64,000 nt of DNA from Irpex lacteus (taxonomy: Eukaryota > Basidiomycota > Agaricomycetes > Polyporales > Irpicaceae), in assembly GCA_001986395.2 (NCBI GenBank), contig MQVO02000023.1:248001-312000 (forward strand), given 5' to 3'. Of this stretch, positions 45,040-56,200 are shown piece after piece. The position numbers and the translations under genes were made by a program. Under the pieces are notes generated by a model. That model saw nothing but the letters and a program-made list of their open reading frames with translations, ran no database searches and was not told where the DNA came from. The first letter of the stretch is position 1; each line of letters begins with the position of its first letter.

Positions 45040-45850
45040 GGTCTATATTCATGGATCTGCTTTGAGAGATAATGGTAATCCTCAGCAGAGCTGGACTGAT
45101 CCTCCATGAGTTGCTCCACAAGCCTCCTGTAAACACTCTCTGGGCTTTGATACAAGCAGAGGTCACATTCCTGATTGATGAACTTCTGCTCTCTATCACA
45201 CCACTCTACAATGGCTTGTATAACCTACACATGACCATCAGCAAACACAATTCTGATCACAAATAATTAACCTACCAAAACTGCAGCTCTGACAATCAGC
45301 TCCACTGGAAGGCCATTGGAAGAGAGCACATCCAATATACTAGGTGTATGTGCACTGTACAATACCAGATGAGCTATCTAACACAGAACCTCATCACCAG
45401 AGGGAACATATGTTTCTCCCTTTTTGGTGTACAGAAATGACAGACAACTGCGACTGGTAAGATCCTGAACAGCTTCTTGGATCTGCTTTGGAGTCTTCCT
45501 CATGAAGTCGTATCTTGTGATGATAAGAGATCTAGCAGTTGCAAGAGCAAGAGCTTAGCTTGCCATGTTCTTTGCCTGGATGAGCTGATAGAGGTACCAA
45601 AGCTGTCAAGAAGCTTGGCAAGCCCTAACAGTGCTTGAAAGAGTCTGCTGATGTCAAGTAATTGATTCACCCGTTGGATCTTCATTTCAGGTGATATCAG
45701 CTTCTTACTGTTACGTCCATAATGTTGGTGTCCAACACTTGAGGTGTGCTGAGGAGAAATGTCCACAATGGTTTCACCACTGATAGATCTAGTGTTACGA
45801 TTCTTGAGTGAAACGAAAGAGAATCGTTTTAATCCAGAGTGGTGCATGTA
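45010..45850 (-). pseudogene. Degenerate intron-containing gene remnant, family unknown
   Basis: On the minus strand two stretches read as protein and join across a 51-nt GT..AG intron (45225-45275) in phase: one contains YDFMRKTPKQIQEAV and YTKKGETYVPSGDEV, the next VIQAIVEWCDREQKF. Stops interrupt it (a TAG near 45375, others upstream of 45550), and a 115-codon frame at 45500-45847 is a different register. I do not recognise the family. The intron size matches host genes, so it may be a dead host gene or a gene carried by a DNA transposon. Confidence 0.4.
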
Positions 45851-48289
45851 CGGCGCTTGTAAGTGACAGATTTTGTTGCCAAACCATGGGAGTTCTGCTT
45901 GTTATTCTTGTTACCACAGTAATACTTTTGTAATAGCAACCGTATTTTGTGGATTGTGAAGTCAAATCTTGCTCATTTCACAAGTTTAGTACACCAAATT
46001 GTAGCTATCAAAAAGATCTTCCAGATGATCATATAATCTTCAACAAATATAACCTGTAAGAAACGATATGAGCTGGATGGCTTTGGATGAGGACTTGACA
46101 TTTAAACTCAGTCAAACTCTGATTTAAGTGCCCAAGCATGCAAACAGCTTGCGACTGCTGGCTCCAGAAGGTTGTGAGTTCAATTCCTCCTGAGGCCATA
46201 TTATAACTTGCTTGCTTTTGATCAAGAAAATATGGTAAAATGTGAAAAATAATTGCTCAATGTGGTAGTGTATTTTCTATGGCTTAGAATTACAGAGATA
46301 TGTGGTAAATTTCAATATAGAGATAGTGAACATCAAACTAGTATTCATCTCAGTAATACCAATCTTATGTCTCATTGGGATACATAATAAAATTATAAAT
46401 GTACTAACATATTATATTTGTATTTTATCACATTTTTATATCATGTCTTGATAGAAATGTATGTGAAATGAAAAAGTGACCTGCATGAGATTGGAACTTG
46501 AGACCGTTTGAAGTACATAATCATGCTTAGCTCAAAATAATCAAGTTGTGGAAGCAAATTGAAACAGCTCAATTTTTGGCTAATATCATGTTAGTAAGCA
46601 AAATCTGATCACATGACACAAATATGCATCTGTGTAACTTTTAAAAAAATATGTTTTCTGAGGCAGTTTTTGCTCAGGATTCCAAATCCACAGTCATAAT
46701 TTGACTAACTGTCATATCTCAGATGATATTCAGCAAATATCAGATACATCACTGTCTTGAAGGTATTTACAAGTCGAAGTAGCATAATCATTAAATACTA
46801 GCAGAAATATAGCTCAAAAAATTTTGAGCAGCAAGTTCTAATATACAAGGAAGCGTTCAAATCAGGAATTGTTACTTGTCACTTGATGGCCACACTGCCA
46901 CAAATAGCATGATTGGTAGATGTTTTTCTGAAATCCATCAACATTTCCTATAGGACACGGTCTCATGCCATACATGTTTATACTAAGTGGTAGTACACAA
47001 GGAACAGGACAAAGTCTACAAATGATTGTTAGATGCTAGTAGAAATATAGCTTGAATATTTTTAACTGGCAATTTTTCAGTGTATGTGCAAACATCTAAA
47101 TCAGGAATCATTATCTGCCACTTGATGGTCACACTCCCACAAGTACACTATATATGATTAGGATAAATGTCTCTGATCCTTATTAGGCCCTCCCATTCAT
47201 CTTGAATCAATTTGGCCACATTTTCAAGCACCCCCATACAGATCTATATCAAGCCACTGTTTGATCATCCCCAGAACTTACAGACATGCTCTATTAACTC
47301 AATATCACTATCCTGAATTCTCTAGAGGATTATCCCACTGGTTCAGACGCTACAAACTGATTTGTGTATATTAGATTCAGATCTAGCTAGATCTAATATT
47401 GATTCGCATTATTTTGAATTTCTAGACATCTCCTGGGCAAAGTAATTATATATTCTGAACTCCACAAGTCTAGAGAGCATTTTTACACAAAATTGTCTTA
47501 AGACATCCAAAGGGCTACACCAGTATCATGCCCCATCAATTTTATGGCCACAATCAAAATCACCAGAATAAGTGCCCACAATTGTAGCCTTATTGTGACG
47601 CTATCTCCTGACCACACTTTATATTAGGCATGCAGATGAGATCCGATATACCTTCCCTAGGCTTTGAAAGTGGTATTTTTTTGATACAGCCACTTTCCAG
47701 TCTTTTACACTTTTGGGCATTTTTTTACTGATCCCATCAATCTGTGGCCTCACATGTACTACTGGCTGATTACTGATCTTTTTGACATACATAATATTGC
47801 TGTTTAATCCAATAAAGAAGCTGTCTGTGCCGATACCACAGCTATTGGATAATATAGCAACTCATTCATTTTGCTTATGAAACAAATTGCTATATATGTC
47901 AAATCAACTTACATATAGATATCACATGCATGAATTTAGGAATAATTCAATAGGTGGTCCATGAATGATCCAGCAGGTGACTCAGTGAGTGATTCATGAA
48001 TAGCTCAGGTGAACAAGTCAAGAATGACTAATGGATGAAGCACCTATTCATTTGTTATCTCTATATGTAGTGTGTTATTATCAGATATTTGATAGGCATG
48101 CAAAAGTCATTACTATTGAACATAGCCGTATTCATCATTTCAGTACTATGGTACTTTCATTTCCGTTTTTATTCCTTGTAATAATATCATTATTTACCTG
48201 TATTTGTACATCGCCCCAGCATGTATATAAGTGTGCTGTAGGGCTGTAAATTGATCCCCAGTTCTTTACCCAGAACTATCAACACACAC
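45851..48289 (+). other. AT-rich repeat remnants, including R2 copy and tRNA-like tracts
   Basis: About 45950-46130 is a diverged inverse piece of Rep-2.6. At 46126-46200 a tRNA-like tract has GAGTTCAATTCC (B-box-like). About 46440-46520 resembles, inverted, the B-box/T-run unit of Rep-2.6. 47500-47665 (minus) is repeat R2, which shows the empty sites of the Copia solo LTR and of MITE-3 at 22.4-23.8 kb. No genes recognised. Confidence 0.45.
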
Positions 48290-49304
48290 TGTCGCGCGTC
48301 AAAAGTGTTTGACATCAAGTCATAACGACACGAGTACGGTGCATCATGAAAGCAACGAATTAGGCTGACTATCATTAGCACCCCGGAATAAAAGTTTGAG
48401 CCTAGACTATTTGAAATTCAAGGCCTAGACTCACATACCGGACCTAGCCTACTCCTAGCCTCACAGCCCTTGCAAATCTGGGCTTGCCTAGATTACAATC
48501 CTAGATCCTATATCTCAAATTCACAATCTGGCCCTCCAGTTCCGGGCTCTGCCTGGAACAGGCTAGGACACTCCTTAACATAACCTAGACACTTTTTCAT
48601 GTACCGTAGAATCGGGAACGGCCTGTGAGACTGGTATATAAAGAGAGGGAAAGTCACTCAAAGGGGTAGACACCGGTACGTTTCAAGAAAGCCCTAAGAA
48701 ATCCCATTCTCTTTAGTAGCTCCCTGAGCAGGCTTTGAGAGCCTCTCTCTGAGCCTCAGTCATCTGCTTGCCCACTCCCAAGGCTGCTTTAATTCCATCT
48801 CTTTGTATAGCAAACTTCTGAGTGTCACGTCGTAATTGCACCTTGCGCTTGCACGTTATAGCCTGGAAAGCTGATCGGTTCATAAGTAAAAACCGTACTT
48901 TCCTCAAAGGCACCGTCAAGGCAGCTGCGTTAGGCCCAGACTAGAGTGTGCCGCTATTGCATAAGAAAGGTCTGAAGCTCCTGTTAGTACGGCAACCACA
49001 GCACCTTGTTTTCCCCTCCATTCAAACTCGGCTAGATTAGCATCTAGCCCCCTTCTGCGACTTCTATCCAAATCCCACACATCTCACACAAGCTTGTGGC
49101 ACCTGTAAAGCTAAATTCTCACTTCCTCAACATTACGAACACCTGAGCTAGCCCGACCCAGATAGTCCGGCAACCTTCAGTAGGGAAATTCCTAGTCTCT
49201 CCAGATTCCTGCATCTGCACTAGCTCTTCTGCTAACTGAGTTGAGTGGAGGTTAGTTAGTTGCCCTCTTGCTCATCTCTCCAAGATTCTAGGTTACCCGC
49301 GACA
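48290..49304 (+). repeat. LTR-C2, 5' LTR of the Copia-2 remnant (1015 bp)
   Basis: Termini TGTCGCGCG and CGCGACA, TATA box near 48638; very close to solo LTR-C1 at 21000-22015. Confidence 0.85.
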
Positions 49305-49402
49305 ACGCTAACAGCTAACTTCACTAGCATTTCAAATGAGCATCCTTAATGTTCCTGAAGTTGTCCCTGAAGCCAGTGCCTGTGAAGAATACTGGTTCCA
49401 CA

Positions 49403-49416
49403 GGTTATGAGTCCCG
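49403..49416 (+). promoter_or_regulatory. Candidate primer binding site (initiator tRNA-Met anticodon loop)
   Basis: GGTTATGAGTCCCG differs by one base from the primer site of Copia-1, but lies 98 nt after the LTR end, not against it. Either the leader was altered or the match is a remnant; see findings. Confidence 0.4.
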
Positions 49417-49631
49417 AGCAGTTTGCCCTACTGTGCGCTCATCCCTGCATGCAGTGAGCAAAAAGTTCTCCTGGCTTGCCGCCATTGATGCTGCGTGCCA
49501 GAGGTCTGATACTCAATGCTGCACGCGGTGAGCACGCCTATGCAAGTAGTTCGTGGCCCTCGCTATCACAAACCTATGTCACTCTGTTTCAACATGACAC
49601 TAACTAATGTTTCAGATCTTCATCTTCAACA

Positions 49632-50294
49632 TGTCTTCCAACTCTAAGCTCACTCTCATTCCCACCATTGACAGTTCTAACTGAATTGGGTTCTCTGAAC
49701 TCATGAAACCTTACCTCCAGGCCAAGGGTATCTGGTACACAATTGAGGAGGACGAGCCTAACTTCATTGTTGCTAAGATCTCTTTACCCTCCTCTCATGA
49801 GAGATTTGAGGCTGGTGACGCGCCTGCAGCTACTACTGCTGCGGTTGCTCTCGTCACGGCTGCAATCTCCGAGAAAGATAGGAAGGAGTTTAGAGAGTGG
49901 CGCAAGGACAATGGCAGCGTGATGGGTCTTATCTGTCTGCATGTCACTACTGCCATTGTCGAGACTGACCTCAAGAAGTATGCAACTATTCGCAGTGGCA
50001 TGCTCCTCAGGAGCAGTTTGCAAAAGTGACTTCAACTAAGGTCTATACTCAGTTCAAGTCCGCACTCAATCTCACACTTCCCTCTGACAGCGACTCTACT
50101 CCCGCACTTGACAAGCTCTACAAGCACTTTGAGCAGCTCGACAGCTTCAACGACAATTTATCTGATGCTCTCGAGGTCATGCTTGTGGTCGTTAAAGCTC
50201 CTGGTTACGCTAGCAGTGTGACACAAACGATCACTGTCACTAATCCTAATGATCTCGTTGCCAAGGATGTTGGCAACCAGGTGATCAACACATG
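49632..50294 (+). pseudogene. Copia-2 Gag remnant
   Basis: Begins ATGTCTTCCAACTC; the start reads as a UBN2-style Gag (TLIPTIDSSN, then ELMKPYLQAKGIW) with a TGA where relatives have Trp at 49682. A register change near 50000 joins to a frame with FAKVTSTKVYTQFK and LSDALEVMLVVVKAPGY. Stops follow at 50293. An intron-like GTGAGC...TTTCAG tract (about 49528-49616) precedes the ATG. Product not functional. Confidence 0.75.
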
Positions 50295-50607
50295 AAGAAC
50301 CAAGAACATCAATTGAGGTAACAAGACGGTGAACAAAATCTTTGCTGCCAAGCAGAAGAAGGGTAATCTTAACTTCTCCCAACAGCAGCAGGGTGGAAGG
50401 GAAAGACTTGTTGCGACGGTAAAGCCAAGGGTAAGACCTATGATGGGCACCAAGGCCACAACCACCAGGCAGCAATGGCCTTTGTCTCCCCTCTCATTGT
50501 CTTTCCTCTTCGTTCCACCCCTCCTCCTTACACTTTTTGCCCTCTTGAGACTCGTATTGAGAGCGTACGGCCAGTTTGCACTGGTAAAAAACCGGTACCT
50601 GGGCCTC

Positions 50608-50866
50608 TGCTGGACGGTTGGAAAGGTCTTCTCTAGGGCTATGATATGATGTAGTTTTGTGTAGATTGATCATGTAATGGCTCCTACAAAGATCAAAAAC
50701 TGTTTGACATCAAAAAAGCACCCAACTACAAGCAAATGCTGATGAATTTGTTACCCACTGTATTGGCAAAATTAGACACTGAGGGACCACTGGTGTTACT
50801 CTCATAGTTGTCCAAAGTGCTAGCCCACGCTGAGATGTTCTTCTTTGTACCTCAGGAATTGTGAAT
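50608..50866 (+). repeat. Rep-2.6 right-end fragment
   Basis: The last 260 bp of Rep-2.6, including the terminal CCTCAGGAATTGTGAA. It shows the empty site for MITE-2 and LTR-C1. Confidence 0.85.
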
Positions 50867-51574
50867 TGACTAGAATACTTATCCATCTGAAATACTAGCC
50901 CATCTGAAATACTAACCCGGTACACTGACCCAAAAGACAAACTGAACACATAGATCAGATACATGGTCTATATAATGAGTTACTACTAGAATCTAAAATG
51001 CATACAAAGTGACTTCATTACTTTGAAGCAGAGTTTGAAATGTCAGGTCATTATTCAAAGTCTTCCTGCTCATCACTCACTCAAATCTTCACCTTTCGGG
51101 ATAGATGTTGAATAGTTATAAAAGCCTTCTCTATGGCTATGATCTGATGTAGTTAACAGATAAACATGAGTACAACAACTGCAATAGTACCGGCAGCCAT
51201 GGTTGACTATGTAGAGCATGAAAGTGTAGCACTGCTTGTCGCTGTACATGTGCACGAAATGCATCAATCCTTCATAGAGGTAGGCTACAGATATATAACA
51301 TTTATTCACTGCTGTTCCTGTTCACTGGACAGTGTAGTTCCAATGTGATTGACAGGTATATGTTTCCCACTGGCCCATAGAAAGATTGGGCTCTATCTTG
51401 TGCAGAAGGAGAAAGGGAAGACCAAAACTTCAGGAAATTATTATGAGGTGCGCAAATATACAGTATATACAGTATCGAGTTTATTGTACAAGTTTCTGAC
51501 ATTTGCGGTACGTATTTAGTGAGACAAGAGAGGCGTGTAACAGGCAACAATTTAGAAATTTTGAGTGCCACTAG
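50867..51574 (+). other. Spacer with an internal Rep-2.6 piece
   Basis: About 51000-51155 matches the part of Rep-2.6 just left of the MITE-2 site. The remainder has only short frames with no recognised domain. Confidence 0.5.
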
Positions 51575-51745
51575 TACTTTCATGATTCCTGAGATATAAA
51601 GAAGAATCCTTCTAGTGCAAGCTTGCACTTTGAATAACTGCGACCTGTAACACTAGTGGTTCCTCAGCGTGTAATTCTGCCATAACAAATTCATTGGTTT
51701 TTACCTATAGTTGTGCAGTTTTTTAAATCTCAAATAGTTTGTGAT
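51575..51745 (-). repeat. Rep-2.6 right-end fragment, inverted
   Basis: Minus-strand end of Rep-2.6, with the terminal hairpin in the form AGGATTC...GAATCAT and end ATGAA. Confidence 0.8.
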
Positions 51746-52079
51746 TGATTACATTGAAAATGACATAGACATGCAATGGAAATGTATTTGGAACATATAG
51801 TAAGTGCAAAAGACACTGATTATGTAACAGGTGAGAGACAGTCTTTTCAAATTAGAGCCAGTATAGATATTACCACAAAATAGTGACTGTTACTTAATCA
51901 TCATGATAGATCTCAGTTAGGTATTATATGGCATCTATCTACACATCATAAGGGTTGTTAATATTATTTTTTAAGTCTCCTACATGTCTGTGTACCAAGG
52001 AAACATGCCCAATAACCTTCCATCACTCAGCAGTTATATATTATATGCACTCTAACAAGATGACCAAGTAAGTGTACTA
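51746..52079 (+). other. AT-rich spacer, nothing recognised
   Basis: No coding or repeat signal beyond low GC. Confidence 0.3.
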
Positions 52080-52975
52080 GTGGCGCCCAAAAGTTTGGAA
52101 ACAGCGCTTGACGCCTGTCCCTTTTGAAACCACATACCCTCATGGCATTTGTGCACGGTGCTACAAATGAACTTCCAATTATATATAGTGAGTGGTATAA
52201 TGCTACTGAGTATTTCATAATAATCTCTTGTGCCCCTCTCTCAAAGAACATGAGATATGGCCTACCTCGGCTTTCACAGGGAGAATAGCTGCCCGATCCC
52301 ATCCCTTGGCACTTAGATGGGTTGGTGAACGCGATAGATCACCAAAACAATGTGTGTGATTCATATTTGAATATAACTCATTATCTCGTCATGCCTTGCC
52401 ACGAGGGACGAATAACAGCCCTCGATTTTGCATGGGCACCTATACTGATACTGAGCCCGGTATATCGTCTCACCTCAGCTTCGTGACTAGCCTATTTTGT
52501 GCCACGCAACAGCGTATAGACACCAATACCATGTATCTATGCCATCTACACTCGAATACGCACATACATTCGGACGTGGTGACTGCAAAAACACTGCCAG
52601 CCATAGTAGCTCGTGTGGAACACAGAAGTGCGGCTGCAATTGCGGGCTTGGAATCGTACAAAATGCCTCGACATTCTATACACGTGAAGTCCATACATGC
52701 ATCATATTTTCACCACAATACCTTTCCATTAGGTATCGTAGTTCTGCTATAACTCATGGGAATGTAAGAATGGCCAGCTTTTACATAGATCCAGGCATAT
52801 CTGGGGAAAAAGTGCGAGAAGGAGGTTGATATTTTGGATAATGATTATTAATAGTATAAGAACCTCCTACACACAGCATTGAGACTGTTCGACCAGTTTA
52901 CGATGTATGCGACATGTATCCATTGCGGCGGAGGGGGCAAAAAACAGGCGCTGTTTCCAAACTTTTAGACGCCAC
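52080..52975 (+). mobile_element. MITE-4, 896 bp, about 31-bp terminal inverted repeats
   Basis: Left end GTGGCGCCCAAAAGTTTGGA, right end the inverted complement of GTGGCGTCTAAAAGTTTGGA. AAAAGTTTGGAAAC is a common Tc1-type terminal motif. TA precedes the left end but is not seen at the right (GA), so boundaries or target are less sure. Frames inside (52396-52752, 52497-52829) show no transposase motif. Confidence 0.65.
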
Positions 52976-53221
52976 GAATACAGGCATGAGTAGAATGTAC
53001 TTGAAGTCAGGAGAGAGCATATATTTAAGCTGTCAAAGTGACTTAACCTCATACAGATAACTTATCTTACATGATTATTCGGTTACATGTATTAGTTATT
53101 CATAAGTTTTCCCAGACCAAGCATTGATAGATCAATCAACAAGCAACATAGTAAATTTGTGGTATATATAATTTGTATTTTATCCTACTTTGTGAGCCAT
53201 GGTAATTGATGCATAGCTAGA

Positions 53222-56200
53222 TTATCTCCATATTCTACCAGTACATTTTCTTGATCCACACTTGCAAGGGATAAATATGGCATCTTCCATGTGTGGCTCA
53301 GACTAAAATACTTATTGAGTCATCTGTGTCCTGAAACAATTTCCTGACTTACCTGCTCCTCCCCATCATCTGGTGAGCCAAAGTAGGAAAAGCACAGTTC
53401 CTGATGAGCTTGAACATCCCTACTGGTAAAAATGGCAAGCATTGGCTTCTCTAGATCTGGCTCATTGATGTATACTGGGACAAGTATACAATTGGGTTCA
53501 CAACTGTGATTCTGTTCACAGACAACAAATTTCAGTAATGTGATTGACTACATCCAGGTTGACTTACCAAGTATCTTGTAAACTATAAAAGATACCTTGT
53601 GAGTAAAGATGAATTCTATGACATAGTTTGTCCCACTCACATTGCCTACATGAAATGCATCAATACAGTACTTGACTTCCCAATTGACTCTGCCTTTCTT
53701 CAAATGCCAGAAATCAATGTCAAAAAGATAAGTACGATCACCCAGATGGTATATTCTACCAAAAGCAATGAGCTAGTGCTTTCGCTCTTGGTACTCTGCA
53801 CTCACTTTCCCCGTGTTTCACCCTCTACATCTGTGATGAACTCCCCAGAATATATGCCAACAAAAGTCCTTGCAGGGATCCTCTCTCCAGCAAAAACACC
53901 TGTGATAACATCAGTCTCCAAAAATCAGATGAAGCTAACCTACTTACCCCAACCCTTTTCCCTAGTCTTTTCAATGTTGATAGCATGCTTTCTCCCATGT
54001 TGTACAACCTGTGTAGTTGTTAGCCTAAAATAATTATACAAACAAATTAGGTCATACCCTGTTCCTGCAGTCATCCTCACATCCACACAAGGCATTGCAC
54101 TCAAAAACCGGATACTCCTCGTAGCGTAGATGACCCCGGGAATAATTGAAGCCGGACATATTCTCGTCATAAAACTCCTGCTGTCTCTTGAGACAGGAGC
54201 AGCTTGAATCTGGAAGACAGACAGGGTAGCAACCACAACCCTTCAGTTGGGAAGTGTCAAGTGACGGAACACTGTCACTATGCCACATATAGTTTGTGTA
54301 ATAGAACTCAAGAGAAGGGCAGGATTCGTTATCAACTTCATTGACGATGTCGATTTCCGGTGCATGAGGTTCTACGTCTGCGGTGTTTCTCCGGATTATT
54401 GCCTTGAATATGTTGCGCTCGTATTCAGGTGTCTGTTTCATGAGCGGTGACAAGGTGTTCATGAAGTCCTGTATCCTGTGTGGGATGTCCCGCGCGCGCA
54501 GGCGAACATTAGCGTATTCGCGCATAATAACCTTGCCATGGGTCACCCATGACATCCCATCATCTTCTTCGCCGCTGCTGAACTCCACCTCACTCATGCG
54601 GCGGACAAGTGCTCGGGTAATACCGCTATCCACGCGCAACAGTTGTACGTGCGGTTCGAGACGTGATGTCCATATCGAAGCAGGGGTGTCGGGACTAGGG
54701 GCTAAATCCGAAGAACTTGAGTTGCTGCGGGTAGCCGTAGACCTAGTGATGCGTGTGCTGCGTGTGCTGCGTCTCTGTCCTTGCCACGAGTCCTAAACAA
54801 GATGTCAGATAGATAGTCTCGGTCCATAAACTAGCGACTCTCGTACTATCGGATCGGGGGAACTGCGGCCAGATTCCAATAGCAGATCTCGTACAGCCTC
54901 GTCGTCATCATCTACAACGTCCCCTTGGTAGGAGCCGTGGGTGACAGAAAAGGAAGTGCTGAGTCGCATCGAGATGCTTTCAGCTTCATTTTGCAAGTCT
55001 TCCTGTGCTGTAGCAGACACGGAAGCTAATGGCGGATCGGGCGAAGCAGATCTGCTTATCATGCGTACGTCCTCGTTCTGTAAAGGCACAGTATGACCTA
55101 GGCGAAACAACCTATCAGTAAAGACTCAAAGGGAAGTATATCGCCGACCTTTACATATAGTACTTGGGTGGGCTGGGATCACGGAGTTGCGCGGTGACGA
55201 TCCCAATTCAGCTGACCTCGGTTCATTTTCGGGCTCGCTATCGTCTAGCGTAAGGTCAATGAGATTCTTCTCCTCGTTGGAATGCTTCGGCTGGACTTGA
55301 GCTGTCTTGTCACGATAATTGCGCGGTATTGGGAGAGGAGGCTGGACCCTGATCAATACTAGCATAGAGGGTATAAATCGAGGGTACCTTTTTCGGCGGC
55401 CCTGTACCGACAGGAACAGCTGGAGGATCTTGGTCTGCTCGCAGCTGAAGGATTAGTTCGAAAGAAGTTGGTTCCGACGAGGGGGCCCCTTCATGAATCA
55501 GCCGAGCAGGGGAGCCTTCCACGGAGGCGGAGGGCGAAGAATATTCATGCTGGCCTTGTAAAGGCGCAGGGACTGTCGAGGAGAGCAGTTCAACATCACT
55601 AGGGAGCGGGGGAGTGGGCACAAAGAAAGAGACTCTACATTCTTGATTGGCGGCCGGAGCTTCCTGGGATGATTGAACTCTCCGACTGTCATTTGGGCTC
55701 ATACTCTTGAACACCGCTTTAAAAAATCCGCCATTGCCTCCGTACAGATGCCCACGTACTTCTGCTGACATCGTTGTCCCTTGTTGGCTACCGATACTTG
55801 GGGACAGCGGGGTCTCGGTTGCCCTCGTAGGCGATACGGTACGTATGTTGGCTGTAGAAGGGGATAGGGATGCTGGAGAACGCACGGTCGGAGTGTACTT
55901 CAGGCTAGTCCGGGATGACCGCTTTTTCTTCGAAGAGGCGTTCGCGACCGAAATGAGATCTATCATGTTGGACGGGCGCGGGGGGGTTTGAAAGCGAGCA
56001 AAGACAGCAGCATGCGACGATTCGTCTAAAGGAGTTTCTCGTTCACCTGAACCATCTGGAGTGGGTACACAGAAGATAAGTTCGCTATATACGCGGCGAC
56101 CATGCGAGCAGTGCTCTTACCATCGGTATGGAGAGTATGCGTCTCTGTAGCATCTGCATCGTAGTTCATTGGCGAGCCACTTGTCGTGGACACGTTCGCG

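Larger units (their letters stand above)
48290..50605 (+). mobile_element. Copia-2 remnant: 5' LTR-C plus gag part
   Basis: LTR-C2 (48290-49304) is followed by a leader and a decayed Copia-type Gag; the rest of the element is gone and the sequence passes at about 50605 into a Rep-2.6 end fragment. No matching flank duplication was found, as expected for a truncated copy. Confidence 0.8.

Noticed and set aside
46126..46200. Genuine tRNA gene
   Set aside because: A B-box-like tract is present but acceptor and D stems do not pair and no T-run terminator follows directly.
52396..52829. Frames inside MITE-4 as a Tc1 transposase
   Set aside because: No helix-turn-helix or DDE-type motif could be placed; the region is too short for a complete transposase.
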